A stretch of DNA of 64,000 nt from an uncultured Cryomorphaceae bacterium (GCA_913043005.1 CAJWKU010000003.1:46390-110389), one strand, 5' to 3'. Positions 1-9,360 are shown, numbered from the stretch's first letter. The notes: generated from the sequence alone by a model not told the origin. Made by a program: numbers and translations.

Positions 1-606
1 GAATATGCCAGAATTCCATAAGAATTCTCCAGTAGCGATAAATGATTTTGCCAACTCTAGTTGAGGCTTTTCTGTAAAAGTCTTTACTGCTTTAATTTCT
101 TTGTCGAAGTTGTGTTCTTCAGATTTAAATTGGATGTAACCATATCCAGTTTCAGGTTTATTTGGAGAAATTCCAATTGTTAATAGAATATTATGAGCAG
201 ATGTTGTTGACAGCCCAAGTTTAATGATTCTTTTAAACTCTGACTCGTTAGTTATTAAATGATCAGCTGGTGTTATTATAAAATTAGCTAAAGGGTCACG
301 CTTCTTTAATTTAAAGGCCGCTAGAGCGATACATGGCGCTGTATTCCTTCTCAGGGGTTCGGATATGATATTCTCGTTAAGAACTTCGGGTAGTTGGTCG
401 ATACATATTTTCTTGTAATCAGACTTGGTGACAATTAAAATATTTTCTGCTGGAATAACAGAAGATATTCTTCTAAAGGTCTGTTGCAACAAGGTTTCAC
501 CGGTATTCAAAATATCAAGGAATTGCTTTGGCTTTTCAGATGTGCTTGTTGGCCAAAATCGACTCCCGACTCCTCCAGCCATTATAATTGCATAGTTATG
601 TTCCAT
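1..606 (-). CDS. manC: Mannose-1-phosphate guanylyltransferase (5' part, runs off window)
   Basis: The first 202 codons are present; the gene continues past base 1. The enzyme makes GDP-mannose from mannose-1-phosphate and GTP for surface polysaccharide and glycan synthesis in the cytoplasm. The N-terminus carries the nucleotidyltransferase signature AGGVGSRFWPTST followed by KPKQF (about residues 10-27), then a PADH motif near residue 115 and FTEKP near residue 180, all in the order expected for the ManC/NTP_transferase family. The ATG at 606-604 is directly followed by this conserved start (MEHNYAIIMAGG). It is divergent from adk, with 71 nt between the start codons. The C-terminal isomerase or left-handed-helix part cannot be seen, so a ManC/GMP fusion cannot be excluded. 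Confidence 0.9.
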   Translation of the reverse strand, partial: MEHNYAIIMAGGVGSRFWPTSTSEKPKQFLDILNTGETLLQQTFRRISSVIPAENILIVTKSDYKKICIDQLPEVLNENIISEPLRRNTAPCIALAAFKLKKRDPLANFIITPADHLITNESEFKRIIKLGLSTTSAHNILLTIGISPNKPETGYGYIQFKSEEHNFDKEIKAVKTFTEKPQLELAKSFIATGEFLWNSGIF

Positions 607-651
607 TGCTTTTCTTCTAAAATCAGATAAAGGTAAAAACAATAAGGGTTG

Positions 652-659
652 TACATTTG
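652..659 (+). promoter_or_regulatory. Bacteroidetes -7 box for adk operon
   Basis: TACATTTG matches the Bacteroidetes housekeeping -7 consensus TAnnTTTG and lies 18 nt before the adk ATG. I do not see a clear TTG at the expected -33 distance. Its position argues that the adk start is 678 rather than the in-frame codon at 657, which lies inside the box. Confidence 0.5.
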
Positions 660-677
660 CTTTTTCTTATTAGATCC

Positions 678-1250
678 ATGAAAAACATAGTTCTTTTTGG
701 CCCTCCAGGAGCTGGTAAGGGTACCCAGAGTGAATTCCTAGTTGAGGAGTTTGGATTCATACATCTCAGTACTGGTGATATTTTCAGGTACAATATTTTA
801 AATAAAACAGATTTAGGTGTTTTAGCGAAAAAGTATATGGATGAAGGTAGGTTGGTTCCAGATTCATTAACGATTGATATGCTAAAGTCAGAATTTGTCA
901 AATATGTAGATCCTTTGGGGTTTTTATTTGACGGCTTTCCAAGGACTGAGGCTCAAGCGACTGCATTAGATAGATTTCTTGCTCAAGAAGATTTACGGAT
1001 TACTGCGATGCTCGGTCTTGAAGTTCCAGATGAAGAGCTGATGTCCAGGTTGCTAGAGAGAGGAAAAGTATCGGGACGTCCTGATGATGCTAACTCTGAA
1101 GTTATCAAAAATAGATTAGCTATTTACTATAAAGAAACGGCTGTTGTTCAGCGTCACTACGAAAACCAGGGAAAGTATATTGCTGTCAATGGTGTCGGTT
1201 CTGTTAAACAAATATCTAGCGTTTTAAAAGCAGAAATAGGTCAATTTTGA
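678..1250 (+). CDS. adk: Adenylate kinase
   Basis: Catalyses ATP + AMP to 2 ADP in the cytoplasm. The P-loop GPPGAGKGTQ is at residues 8-17, followed by the AMP-binding STGD and the GFPRT motif in the middle. The LID is the short form (a few residues around GRPDD), as in many Bacteroidetes enzymes. It is 190 aa. The ATG at 678 is preferred over an in-frame codon at 657 because MKNIVLFGPPG is the usual N-terminus and the -7 box overlaps the upstream codon. In many Bacteroidetes hpt precedes adk; here manC is upstream on the other strand. obg follows after 9 nt, suggesting co-transcription. Confidence 0.96.
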   Translation: MKNIVLFGPPGAGKGTQSEFLVEEFGFIHLSTGDIFRYNILNKTDLGVLAKKYMDEGRLVPDSLTIDMLKSEFVKYVDPLGFLFDGFPRTEAQATALDRFLAQEDLRITAMLGLEVPDEELMSRLLERGKVSGRPDDANSEVIKNRLAIYYKETAVVQRHYENQGKYIAVNGVGSVKQISSVLKAEIGQF

Positions 1251-1259
1251 TAGTATCTG

Positions 1260-2252
1260 ATGGCAGATAATAACTTCATAGATTATGTCAAAATATACTG
1301 TGCATCCGGTAAAGGTGGAGCAGGATCTGCTCACCTGTATCGCGCACGGGGTGTTCCTAAAGGTGGTCCAGATGGTGGTGATGGTGGCCGGGGTGGGCAC
1401 ATTATACTCGAGGGAAGCCCGCAGATGTGGACACTTTTACACCTCAAATATAAAAAACATATAAAGGCTCTTCCAGGTGGGGGAGGGAGTCGAAATGACA
1501 GGCATGGTGCAGATGGAGAAGATGTGATAATAAATGTACCTCTAGGAACTTTAGTAAAAAATGCAGATTCGGGTGAAGTTCTTTTTGAAATAACTCAAGA
1601 TGGAGAAAGACAAACATTACTTTCTGGGGGTCGCGGTGGACTAGGGAATACTCAATTTAAGAGTCCAACAAACCGGACTCCAACAAATGCTCAACCTGGA
1701 GAAGAAGGTAAAGATGGTTGGTTTATTTTGGAATTAAAAGTTTTAGCAGATGTAGGACTAGTTGGCTTGCCAAATGCAGGAAAATCAACACTTTTAAGTG
1801 TTGTTTCAGCTGCAAAACCTGAAATTGCAGACTATCCATTTACCACTTTAGTTCCCAACTTAGGAGTTGTTTCTCACAGAGGTTATAATTCATTTGTTAT
1901 TGCTGACATTCCGGGAATCATTGAAGGGGCGAGTGAGGGTAAAGGCTTGGGGCATCGTTTTTTGAGGCATATAGAGCGTAACTCAATATTACTTTTTCTT
2001 GTTCCTGCAGACTCTCAGGATCATTTAAAAGAATATCATACCTTATTAAGCGAATTACAGAATTACAATCCTGAACTAAGTAAAAAGAGAAAAATATTAG
2101 GTATTTCAAAATCTGATATGATGGATGATGAATTGAAATTAGAAGTGTCAGCTATATTGCCCTCAGACTTACCGCATATCTTCTTTAGTTCTGTCAGCGG
2201 AGAAAATGTATTAAAAATGAAAGACCTGTTGTGGGAAGCCTTGAATCCCTAA
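1260..2252 (+). CDS. obg: GTPase Obg/CgtA
   Basis: Ribosome-associated GTPase needed for 50S assembly and stress control. The glycine-rich Obg fold occupies roughly residues 1-160 (GKGGAGSAH near the start, then GGDGGRGGH). The G domain follows with P-loop GLPNAGKST, switch I DYPFTTL, G3 DIPGIIEGASEGKGLG and a G4 motif read as SKSD instead of the usual NKxD. At 330 aa it ends after the G domain and lacks the C-terminal OCT extension found in some Firmicutes. The gene is second in the adk operon and its 3' end overlaps the next gene by 22 nt. Confidence 0.96.
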   Translation: MADNNFIDYVKIYCASGKGGAGSAHLYRARGVPKGGPDGGDGGRGGHIILEGSPQMWTLLHLKYKKHIKALPGGGGSRNDRHGADGEDVIINVPLGTLVKNADSGEVLFEITQDGERQTLLSGGRGGLGNTQFKSPTNRTPTNAQPGEEGKDGWFILELKVLADVGLVGLPNAGKSTLLSVVSAAKPEIADYPFTTLVPNLGVVSHRGYNSFVIADIPGIIEGASEGKGLGHRFLRHIERNSILLFLVPADSQDHLKEYHTLLSELQNYNPELSKKRKILGISKSDMMDDELKLEVSAILPSDLPHIFFSSVSGENVLKMKDLLWEALNP

Positions 2253-2794
2253 AGCTTTTAGATGAAGCATTATTTCTTCACCTCGTTAATTGGGGTTCCA
2301 ATAGTGTAGACCAATTCTTTCGTTTGGTTAGCCTCAGTATTGGAAGTTACGTTTTTGTTGGACTTTTTCTCATTTATGGTTTTTTAAAACTTAAGTTAAA
2401 TGATGCTATTATTTTAGCTTCTCTAATTATCGCTTCAGTTGCAATAGCTGACCTTGTATCCGTTCATGCATTTAAAAATGTTTTTGAACGGTTAAGACCC
2501 TGTCATGTTCCGGAATTGATGATGAATTTCCAACTGGTTGCAATTAAATGTGGCGGAGAGTATGGATTTGTATCTAGTCACGCCTCAACTGTTTGGGCGA
2601 TTTTTGGAATTATAAATTTCTCACGTCCAACCAAAGGTTTGACTATCTTTTTTTTAATTTGGGCGATTACTGTTTCCTATAGTCGAGTATATTTAGGAGT
2701 ACATTATCCAGGAGATGTTATTTGTGGAGCTATGCTAGGATTGTTCGTTTCATATTTTCTCAATAGATGGAGAACAATCCCTAGATTTAAATAA
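2231..2794 (+). CDS. PAP2-family lipid phosphatase (membrane)
   Basis: A 187-aa polytopic membrane protein of the PAP2/undecaprenyl-diphosphatase-like superfamily. All three phosphatase motifs are visible: K-x6-RP (KNVFERLRP), SSHAS, and SRVYLGVHYPGD, so it should dephosphorylate a lipid (di)phosphate at the membrane surface. About five hydrophobic helices are apparent. The only plausible start is the GTG at 2231, inside the 3' end of obg, because the conserved LLDEALFLHL region begins just downstream and no ATG is available; this makes a 22-nt overlap. The exact substrate (undecaprenyl-PP, phosphatidate or PGP) cannot be decided from sequence. Confidence 0.85.
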   Translation: MGSLESLKLLDEALFLHLVNWGSNSVDQFFRLVSLSIGSYVFVGLFLIYGFLKLKLNDAIILASLIIASVAIADLVSVHAFKNVFERLRPCHVPELMMNFQLVAIKCGGEYGFVSSHASTVWAIFGIINFSRPTKGLTIFFLIWAITVSYSRVYLGVHYPGDVICGAMLGLFVSYFLNRWRTIPRFK

Positions 2795-2796
2795 TA

Positions 2797-3156
2797 ATGA
2801 GTCAATTAATAGCAATATTCTTTGGTGGAGGGATTGGCTCTATTGCTAGATACTCTATGGGTGAGATGATGCAAAGTTTTTTCCCAGAATCCCCTAAATC
2901 TGCTATCATAGGAACTCTTCTCGCGAATATTATAGCCTGTTTAGTATTGGGATATTTGTTAGGTAAAGAGATTCAACCAAAGAATATTTTTTTCTGGAGT
3001 GTCGGGTTTTGTGGTGGATTTTCTACATTCAGTACATTCTCAAATGAGGTTTTGCAGCTCATAAAATCAGGACAATATTTACTGGTAATAGTTTACTTAG
3101 TTTTTTCAGTAGGACTTGGCTTGACTGCTTTAGTTTACGGTTCGAAATTATCTTAG
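2797..3156 (+). CDS. crcB: Fluoride channel CrcB/Fluc
   Basis: A small (119 aa) four-helix membrane protein that exports fluoride as a dual-topology dimer. Family hallmarks are the N-terminal GGGIGSIARY and the FCGGFSTFSTFSNE segment carrying the phenylalanine-box and Na-site region. It starts 2 nt after the PAP2 stop, so it is probably the last gene of the adk unit. No fluoride riboswitch space exists upstream because the genes are packed. It converges on the minus-strand T9SS protein gene with only 4 nt between the two stops. Confidence 0.93.
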   Translation: MSQLIAIFFGGGIGSIARYSMGEMMQSFFPESPKSAIIGTLLANIIACLVLGYLLGKEIQPKNIFFWSVGFCGGFSTFSTFSNEVLQLIKSGQYLLVIVYLVFSVGLGLTALVYGSKLS

Positions 3157-3160
3157 TTTT

Positions 3161-5362
3161 TCATCGGTATAACAGAACTTTACCATATTCTTGTTTTGGG
3201 GAATTTGCAAAGTCTAAAATAAAAAGTCTCCATGTATAAATATCTTGAGGACATTCTATTCCAGAATTATGAATTTTACCATTCCACTCCTCATATGCGT
3301 CGATGGACTCAAATACTATATTCCCCCACCTATCAACAATGGAAAGATGATAATTGTTGAATCCCGTGACTACGGGTCGAAAGGTTTCATTTTTTCCATC
3401 ATTATCTGGAGTAAATGCTTTTGGAGTCCAAATATTTAAAACTGGGTCTACTCTAATTAATTGACCTAAAGTGTCCCAGCAACCAAATTGGTTTACAGCA
3501 ATTCTTTTTATTATGAAATTGCCAGTGTCTTGATACTTATGTAAAAAAAAGTCTTGCTGACTGTAAACTGTGCTATCTCCCATGTCAAAATAAAATATTT
3601 CATCTATATTAAATCCACTTGCTTGAACTGCAACTTCTGGTTTGTAGATATTTACTTTTAGTGGAGAAACAGAAAATGGAAAATCAGGACGAGGATTCAC
3701 TAATATTGCTCCTATATAATTGCCATAGATCGTGTCAATGCAGCCGTCAATAGTCCAAATCATTAGTTTTACGTCAAATAATCCTGGCGAATTATATGTA
3801 TGAGTAGGCGTTTCTAGATGAGAGGTGTCACCATCTCCAAAATCCCATAGATAGGAGAGATTAGTCGAACCAGTAGCTTTTGCGTCAAATTCATATGTAA
3901 ATGCGTCACAGCCAATTATTCCGCTAAAGTCGCTAACAATTTTAGGTCTATCATAAACTTTTACTGTATCTATATATGTCTCTTCACATGCTTTAGATTT
4001 TATAAATAGTTTAACAGGGTAATTTCCTGCCTTTGTAAAAGTTATGGGCGGAGGATATTCGCCCGTGAATTGAAAAATATTCGCATCTATAATGGAATTT
4101 CCAAATGTCCACTCGATGGTTTTATCGGGATACCAGTTTCCGTTGGGTGTAAAAATAAATGCCTGCTCATCGGTACATACCCCTCCATTAATTTGAAAAC
4201 TGGCATTTATAGGTGGATAAATATGAAAATCTACTTGATCCGTGTCAGCACACGGCCATCCTGGGTTTGCAATTAGTGTTACAGTATATACTCCAGTATC
4301 AGTAAAAGTATAAGTTGGATTTGACAAGTTGGAGGTGTCAGAAGTACTATTTGGGTCACCAAAATCCCAATGAAAGAAAGTTGCGTTAAAACTGTTTTCA
4401 GAAAATGGTACGGTTGTGCCAATACAAAGTTGTGTTGGATCATCAACCTCAGAAATTATATCAGCCCAAATTGAAACTGAACAAGATGTCACATTGAACT
4501 GATAATCTCTTCGAATAGTATTTAATAATACACCATTTCTCCATTCCTCTACACAAATAACTACAACGTATTGACCTGTAACTGATATTTTTCCCGAGAG
4601 TATCCCTGTTTGTCCGTTTATTGAAAGTGGGGGAGTCCCTGGAATTGGATTTGATATGGTGTTAGGTAAACTATATGGGATCACGACATACGGAGGTGGT
4701 CCTGGGGGATTTGGTTGTGGACTATTTAAAGATCCTTGCTGATTTGATTTGCCTCCTCCGTGAAGAACTTTGCAGAGACTATAATGTAATGAGTCATTAT
4801 CAGGATCATTCGCCGTTACTGGAATATTTAAGTTTTCTTGGCTACAAAGCACAATTGGTGGTGTTGTATTCCATTGCGGGCTATTATTACAACCAGAATC
4901 ATTTGGGGGTATTTTGGCAGAAATAGTCATGCCCCAATCATCAGGGTTATTTATGTTAGTAATTGTTGCGTTTCTGCAGCATCTTTGATAAGCTATAGAA
5001 TAGCCCTGAGAACTTACGGGTAAAGTCACCAGAGCAATATATTTAGCATATTCTGTGCAAACATTTGGAGGAGCTAATAAACAAGGATTCCCCGTATTCG
5101 AAGGTAATGATTGGGTAGGCCCTTTGTTAACTTGTATATTATTGATAAGAACACCCGAGGTGGCATTAAAAATACCGATTGAAGCACTATTATCTAATTG
5201 TGCTCCAGATGAATTACAGTCTCGATAGACTATTAATTCAATTTGGTAAACATTATTCCCAACACAAGTATAAGTTATTTCCCCACCTACAAGATGAGCT
5301 GCATTTGATTTTAGATCTAAAATTAATGCGATTGCGAAGAGAGTAATTTTAAGTGCTTTCAT
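3161..5362 (-). CDS. T9SS-secreted PKD-domain surface protein, paralogue 1
   Basis: A 733-aa secreted protein. A signal peptide (about residues 1-21, ending near SNAA) leads into AHLVGGEITYTC, a Cys-rich N-terminal module (about 20-295) containing YRDCN and YQRCCRN. Two or more PKD-like domains follow, marked by FHWDFGDPN and YLWDFGDGDTS. The last ~85 residues form a gliding-motility/T9SS type B sorting domain: FTPDNDGKNE, DRWGNIVFE and a final strand LLYR. It is therefore predicted to pass the outer membrane by the type IX system and sit on the cell surface; the ligand is unknown. It shares its whole N-terminal module with the protein at 34152-36071. The start ATG overlaps the GHMP kinase stop by 4 nt, so it is translated from the HMG-CoA reductase unit. 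Confidence 0.9.
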   Translation of the reverse strand: MKALKITLFAIALILDLKSNAAHLVGGEITYTCVGNNVYQIELIVYRDCNSSGAQLDNSASIGIFNATSGVLINNIQVNKGPTQSLPSNTGNPCLLAPPNVCTEYAKYIALVTLPVSSQGYSIAYQRCCRNATITNINNPDDWGMTISAKIPPNDSGCNNSPQWNTTPPIVLCSQENLNIPVTANDPDNDSLHYSLCKVLHGGGKSNQQGSLNSPQPNPPGPPPYVVIPYSLPNTISNPIPGTPPLSINGQTGILSGKISVTGQYVVVICVEEWRNGVLLNTIRRDYQFNVTSCSVSIWADIISEVDDPTQLCIGTTVPFSENSFNATFFHWDFGDPNSTSDTSNLSNPTYTFTDTGVYTVTLIANPGWPCADTDQVDFHIYPPINASFQINGGVCTDEQAFIFTPNGNWYPDKTIEWTFGNSIIDANIFQFTGEYPPPITFTKAGNYPVKLFIKSKACEETYIDTVKVYDRPKIVSDFSGIIGCDAFTYEFDAKATGSTNLSYLWDFGDGDTSHLETPTHTYNSPGLFDVKLMIWTIDGCIDTIYGNYIGAILVNPRPDFPFSVSPLKVNIYKPEVAVQASGFNIDEIFYFDMGDSTVYSQQDFFLHKYQDTGNFIIKRIAVNQFGCWDTLGQLIRVDPVLNIWTPKAFTPDNDGKNETFRPVVTGFNNYHLSIVDRWGNIVFESIDAYEEWNGKIHNSGIECPQDIYTWRLFILDFANSPKQEYGKVLLYR

Positions 5363-6219
5363 CGAATTACTTCATTCCAGGAAAAAAATGTTCTTGGATT
5401 ATTTAGTTTAAGATAATCAACTTGTTGCTTGTTTGGAATAATTAACAGTGCAAAGTCACCTCCCCAAGCCCCTAAACTTTTCATGCCAATTGTTGAGTCT
5501 TTAAATATTGATTGAAGCGGTGACTCTTGACCTAGGTGTTCACTCATTAATAATTCATGTTTATTAACCAAATTTATTAAGGTTTTTATTTTTGATGCTT
5601 TAAACATATCTTCTGTTAAACGAGTAAAAGCTTCAATATTTTGAATAGGTTTTTTATTATACTCTTTTACAGCTTCTGAACTTTCTTTTTTTTTACCTAA
5701 ATACTGAAAATACATATTTTCAGTTGGCCACTGATTCAATTTTATGGGTGTAATTTCAATATTATTTTTTAGTCTCCGATAAAAAATAGGTTGTTTAGCC
5801 ATTGCGCACGCTACATCATAGCCAGATCCATTTGAAGTTTTGAAATGAAGTTCTAAAGCATCTATGGAAAACCACTGGGCAATGAGCGAGGTTAAAGAGG
5901 ATGAGCTACCCCAGCCCCATTCCTGGGGAAATTCAAGCTTTGTGAATACTTCTCCTCTTGGGAAGTCATTTCTATGAGCAATTTTCATTGCTTCTGTGAT
6001 GAGTTTTTTTACCTGTCTAAGATTTTCAGATTTCCCCACAAAGCCTTGAATCCAAACGCTACCATCATTTTTATAAGCAGTCCAAAATAGAGATTTATTT
6101 CCTTGAACATAATTGAAAGTTTGACCTAGTTTAGTTGGGATAGCAATTGATTTAGCTCCTCTAAGAACTGCATACTCAGATGTAATAAGGAGCTTTCCAT
6201 TTGCGCGAAAACTAATCAT
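5359..6219 (-). CDS. GYDIA-type GHMP kinase (putative mevalonate-pathway kinase)
   Basis: A 286-aa small-molecule kinase of the GHMP superfamily. The N-terminal part begins ANGKLLITSEYAVLRG, the ATP-binding GHMP motif is present as WGWGSSSSLTSLI (about 101-113), and the lineage-specific GSGYDVACA (131-139) corresponds to the 'GYDIA' motif that names this Bacteroidetes family. The ATGA overlaps on both sides (with HMG-CoA reductase upstream and the surface protein downstream) show a tightly coupled unit. Placement directly after HMG-CoA reductase suggests mevalonate or phosphomevalonate kinase activity in isoprenoid synthesis; this is inference from context. Confidence 0.85.
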   Translation of the reverse strand: MISFRANGKLLITSEYAVLRGAKSIAIPTKLGQTFNYVQGNKSLFWTAYKNDGSVWIQGFVGKSENLRQVKKLITEAMKIAHRNDFPRGEVFTKLEFPQEWGWGSSSSLTSLIAQWFSIDALELHFKTSNGSGYDVACAMAKQPIFYRRLKNNIEITPIKLNQWPTENMYFQYLGKKKESSEAVKEYNKKPIQNIEAFTRLTEDMFKASKIKTLINLVNKHELLMSEHLGQESPLQSIFKDSTIGMKSLGAWGGDFALLIIPNKQQVDYLKLNNPRTFFSWNEVIR

Positions 6220-7553
6220 TCAGATTCTATTTTACTCTTTGAAGAACTTCTTAAATCATTAAAGGCATTTACAACCTCTGCATGATGGGGTGCGGATTTT
6301 GAAAATATTCTCTGTAAAATTTCTTTTTCGATATCACTTGCTCCTAATTGATTCAAGATATTTAGCAAATGCATTTTCATATGTCCTTTTTGAATGCCTG
6401 TAGTAGTAAGTGCTCTTAGCGCGGCAAAATTTTGAGCTAAGCCACTAGCAGCAACTATTTTCATCAACTGATGCGCATCTGGACTTCCCAAAACATCAAG
6501 AGAGAGCTGCACCATAGGATGCAGTTTGGTTAAACCTCCAACTGTACCTAATGAAAGAGGAATTTCAATCCAAAATTTAAAAATTCCATCTTTTATATCG
6601 CAATGTGTGAGACTTTTATATTGCCCATCCTTTGATGCATATGTATGGCAGGCTGCTTCAACGGCTCTGAAATCATTACCTGTTGCTAGAATAACTGCAT
6701 CAATACCATTCATTATTCCCTTGTTATGAGTAGCTGCACGATAAGGTTCTATTTTAGCAATGTCAACCGCGAGTTTAAATTTCTTGGCAAATTCTTCTGA
6801 GGAAAAATTAGGACCATCTATTAAATCGCTAACTGGACAGGTCACTTCACAACGAACTAGACATTCTGGGGTATAATTTGAGAGAATACTCATAATAATG
6901 TCAAGTTTCGAAGTAGAATTTTCAAATTGATTTTCAGCAGATTCTAAAAAATATTTAGACATCTCCTCGAGACAAGAATTTATGAAATTTGCACCCATAG
7001 AATCACAGGTTTCAAATTTTACCTCTAACTGATAATAATGAATCAATTCATCAGTTTTATCGATCAAATTAACATCTAGAATTCCTCCTCCTCTGTTTCG
7101 CATGTTTTTCGTTAAAACTGAAGTTGCAGATATTAAATCCTTTTGAATAGTTGTAAATAAACTAAATATTTCTTTTTGATCTCCATCGAAAGTAAAGTGA
7201 ATATGTCCTATTTTTTTCGAAGAGATCACATGGCTTTTAAATCCCCCGCGGGATATCCAAAATTTTGCAGATTTTGCTGCTGCAGCAACTACAGAACTTT
7301 CCTCAATCGCCATTGGAATGGTATATAATTCCTCATTAATTAGAAAATTTGGAGCAACACCTAGTGGTAAAAAATAATTAGCAACAGTATTTTCAATAAA
7401 TTCATCATGCTTTTTCTGGATAAGAATATCATTGTGCATGTAAGAGTTCATTAAATGAATTCCTTTTTCTGGATTATTGAGATGAACCTTTGCTAGCCAC
7501 TCCATTTTGGCTTTTTTTGAAAGCTTAGAAAACCCTTGAATTTTGCGATTCAT
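6216..7553 (-). CDS. Hydroxymethylglutaryl-CoA reductase (class II)
   Basis: Makes mevalonate from HMG-CoA, the committed step of the mevalonate route to isoprenoids. The 445-aa length and motifs fit the bacterial class II enzyme: the catalytic Glu in AIEESSVVAAAAKSAKF (E84 or E85), Lys278 in ATHNKGIMNGID, Asp294 in GNDFRA, and His391 in QKGHMKMH, spaced as in the Pseudomonas mevalonii enzyme. DSMGANF near 184-190 is the HMG-CoA-binding DxMGxN motif. The direction (biosynthetic rather than degradative) is inferred from the adjacent GHMP kinase. Its ATG at 7553 is preceded by a 154-nt gap, so this is the probable first gene of a three-gene unit. Confidence 0.94.
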   Translation of the reverse strand: MNRKIQGFSKLSKKAKMEWLAKVHLNNPEKGIHLMNSYMHNDILIQKKHDEFIENTVANYFLPLGVAPNFLINEELYTIPMAIEESSVVAAAAKSAKFWISRGGFKSHVISSKKIGHIHFTFDGDQKEIFSLFTTIQKDLISATSVLTKNMRNRGGGILDVNLIDKTDELIHYYQLEVKFETCDSMGANFINSCLEEMSKYFLESAENQFENSTSKLDIIMSILSNYTPECLVRCEVTCPVSDLIDGPNFSSEEFAKKFKLAVDIAKIEPYRAATHNKGIMNGIDAVILATGNDFRAVEAACHTYASKDGQYKSLTHCDIKDGIFKFWIEIPLSLGTVGGLTKLHPMVQLSLDVLGSPDAHQLMKIVAASGLAQNFAALRALTTTGIQKGHMKMHLLNILNQLGASDIEKEILQRIFSKSAPHHAEVVNAFNDLRSSSKSKIESE

Positions 7554-7707
7554 TTATATGATTATATCTTGAATTTGAATAAAGCTGAATGTAAAGTAAC
7601 TGCTAAAACTCCATTTATGGACAAGGGTGTGAATCAATCTAAAGTAATAGGCCCTTATCATTGGGAGCTTCTTTTTCATCTTCAAGGAATATATTTTCTA
7701 TGAAATA

Positions 7708-9360
7708 TTAACTCCAAAAAGCGGCATATATGACTGCTAATAATATCATAATTCCAAATGCCCCAATATTATAAATTGGATCCGTCTTAAACGTCTCCTG
7801 ACTAATAGATATTCCTTTTTTGTCATTTGCTCCCTTGAGTTGATACCAACTAATTATTGCTATAACAAGCATGGTAATTATTGTAGTTAGCCCCATTTGG
7901 TTCAAGAAAGGCAAGTCTACAAACATAGGGCTGTCAGACCAGCCTTTGGGGCTAACTTTAAAGTACATGGCAATCGGAATTGAAGATAAGGCCCCCACGA
8001 TTGCTCCTTTATTGGTAGTTTTTTTCCAAAAAAGACCTAACATGAAGACAGCTAATATTCCTGGACTGACTACACCTGTGTATTCTTGAATGAATTGAAA
8101 TGCTTGATCAATCCCGCCCAACAAGGGGGCCATTATCGAAGCTATAATCAGAGCAACTAAAGCGGAAATTCGTCCCATATTCACCGTTTGTCTGTCATCA
8201 GCCACAGTGTTAATGTACTGCTTGTATATGTCCATGGTAAAAATTGTTGAAGTGGAGTTCAACATTGAAGCGAGAGAAGAAACTATGGCAGCAGTAAGTG
8301 CTGCAAAGGCTAATCCTCTTAATCCAGTTGGGAGTAATTGTAACAACCATGGATATGCCTTGTCAGCTGTATTCATGTCTGGTAAATTATTCATAGCTAC
8401 GTCACCTAATCCATTCATTATTTCCGGGTCTTTGATGATAACATAAGCTGCGATTCCTGGTATAACGACAATGATGGGCAAGATCATTTTTAATGCTGCG
8501 GCAAAAAGGATTCCTTTTTGTGCCTCTTTGAGAGACTTTGCTGCCAAAGTTCTTTGAATGATATATTGATTAAATCCCCAATAATAAAGATTAGCAACCC
8601 ACATTCCTCCGACTAAAACGCCAATACCTGGGAGGTTATTATATTCAGGATTGCTTTTGTCCAAAATCATCGAGAAATGGTCTGGTGCCGCCTCATAAAT
8701 TGTCTTAAATCCCGCGAGAAAACCTTGACCGCTTGACACCAAGTCTAAAGCCAAATATGTTGTTGCAAACCCTCCAAGAGTAAGAAAGAAAACTTGAATA
8801 ACATCAGTCCATGATACTGCCGAAAGTCCCCCATATAATGAATATGCTGCTGCAAAAGCTGCCAATCCAATTACCCCATACATTTGAGGAATACCCATTA
8901 TCGTCTCAAGCGCTAGGGAACCTAAATATAAAACAGATGCAAGGTTTACGAAAATATACAAGGCTATCCAAAACACTGCTAAAATTGTTTTAAGATTAGT
9001 AGAAAACCTTTTTTCTACAAATTCAGGAATTGTATATAACCCTTTTTCGATAAATATGGGAAGAAAGTATTTTCCAACAATTAATAGCGTAAGCGCTGCC
9101 ATCCATTCATATGAAGCAATGGCCAAACCCAGTTTATATCCAGAACCGGACATTCCTATAAATTGCTCTGCTGAAATATTTGCAGCAATTAAAGAGGCTC
9201 CAACGGCCCACCAGGGAAGGGATTTGCTAGCTAAAAAATAATCTTCAGCATTTTTTTGATGTCCTTTTTTATCTCGCGACATAAAAAGCCCAACACCCAG
9301 TATGAGTAATGCGTATGAAATAAATATCACATAATCTAAAATTTCAAATTGTGTTGTCAT
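7708..9360 (-). CDS. Sodium/solute symporter, SSS family (SGLT-like sugar transporter)
   Basis: A 550-aa inner-membrane symporter with about 13-14 hydrophobic helices. The start DYVIFISYALLILGVGLF and the conserved stretch ANISAEQFIGMSGSGY are characteristic of the SGLT branch of the SSS family, which couples sugar uptake to the Na+ gradient. Position supports a sugar substrate: it lies 32 nt downstream of the Nudix-type regulator on the same strand and near a divergent GH37 trehalase. Glucose or trehalose uptake is therefore the best guess, but substrate cannot be read from the sequence. The C-terminal LLAVIYAAFW ends in a hydrophobic helix as expected. Confidence 0.88.
   Translation of the reverse strand: MTTQFEILDYVIFISYALLILGVGLFMSRDKKGHQKNAEDYFLASKSLPWWAVGASLIAANISAEQFIGMSGSGYKLGLAIASYEWMAALTLLIVGKYFLPIFIEKGLYTIPEFVEKRFSTNLKTILAVFWIALYIFVNLASVLYLGSLALETIMGIPQMYGVIGLAAFAAAYSLYGGLSAVSWTDVIQVFFLTLGGFATTYLALDLVSSGQGFLAGFKTIYEAAPDHFSMILDKSNPEYNNLPGIGVLVGGMWVANLYYWGFNQYIIQRTLAAKSLKEAQKGILFAAALKMILPIIVVIPGIAAYVIIKDPEIMNGLGDVAMNNLPDMNTADKAYPWLLQLLPTGLRGLAFAALTAAIVSSLASMLNSTSTIFTMDIYKQYINTVADDRQTVNMGRISALVALIIASIMAPLLGGIDQAFQFIQEYTGVVSPGILAVFMLGLFWKKTTNKGAIVGALSSIPIAMYFKVSPKGWSDSPMFVDLPFLNQMGLTTIITMLVIAIISWYQLKGANDKKGISISQETFKTDPIYNIGAFGIMILLAVIYAAFWS

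Noticed and set aside
7554..7707. A 28-codon plus-strand frame in the gap between HMG-CoA reductase and the symporter
   Set aside because: Too short, no partner gene, no promoter or overlap supporting it; the gap shows nothing else clear.
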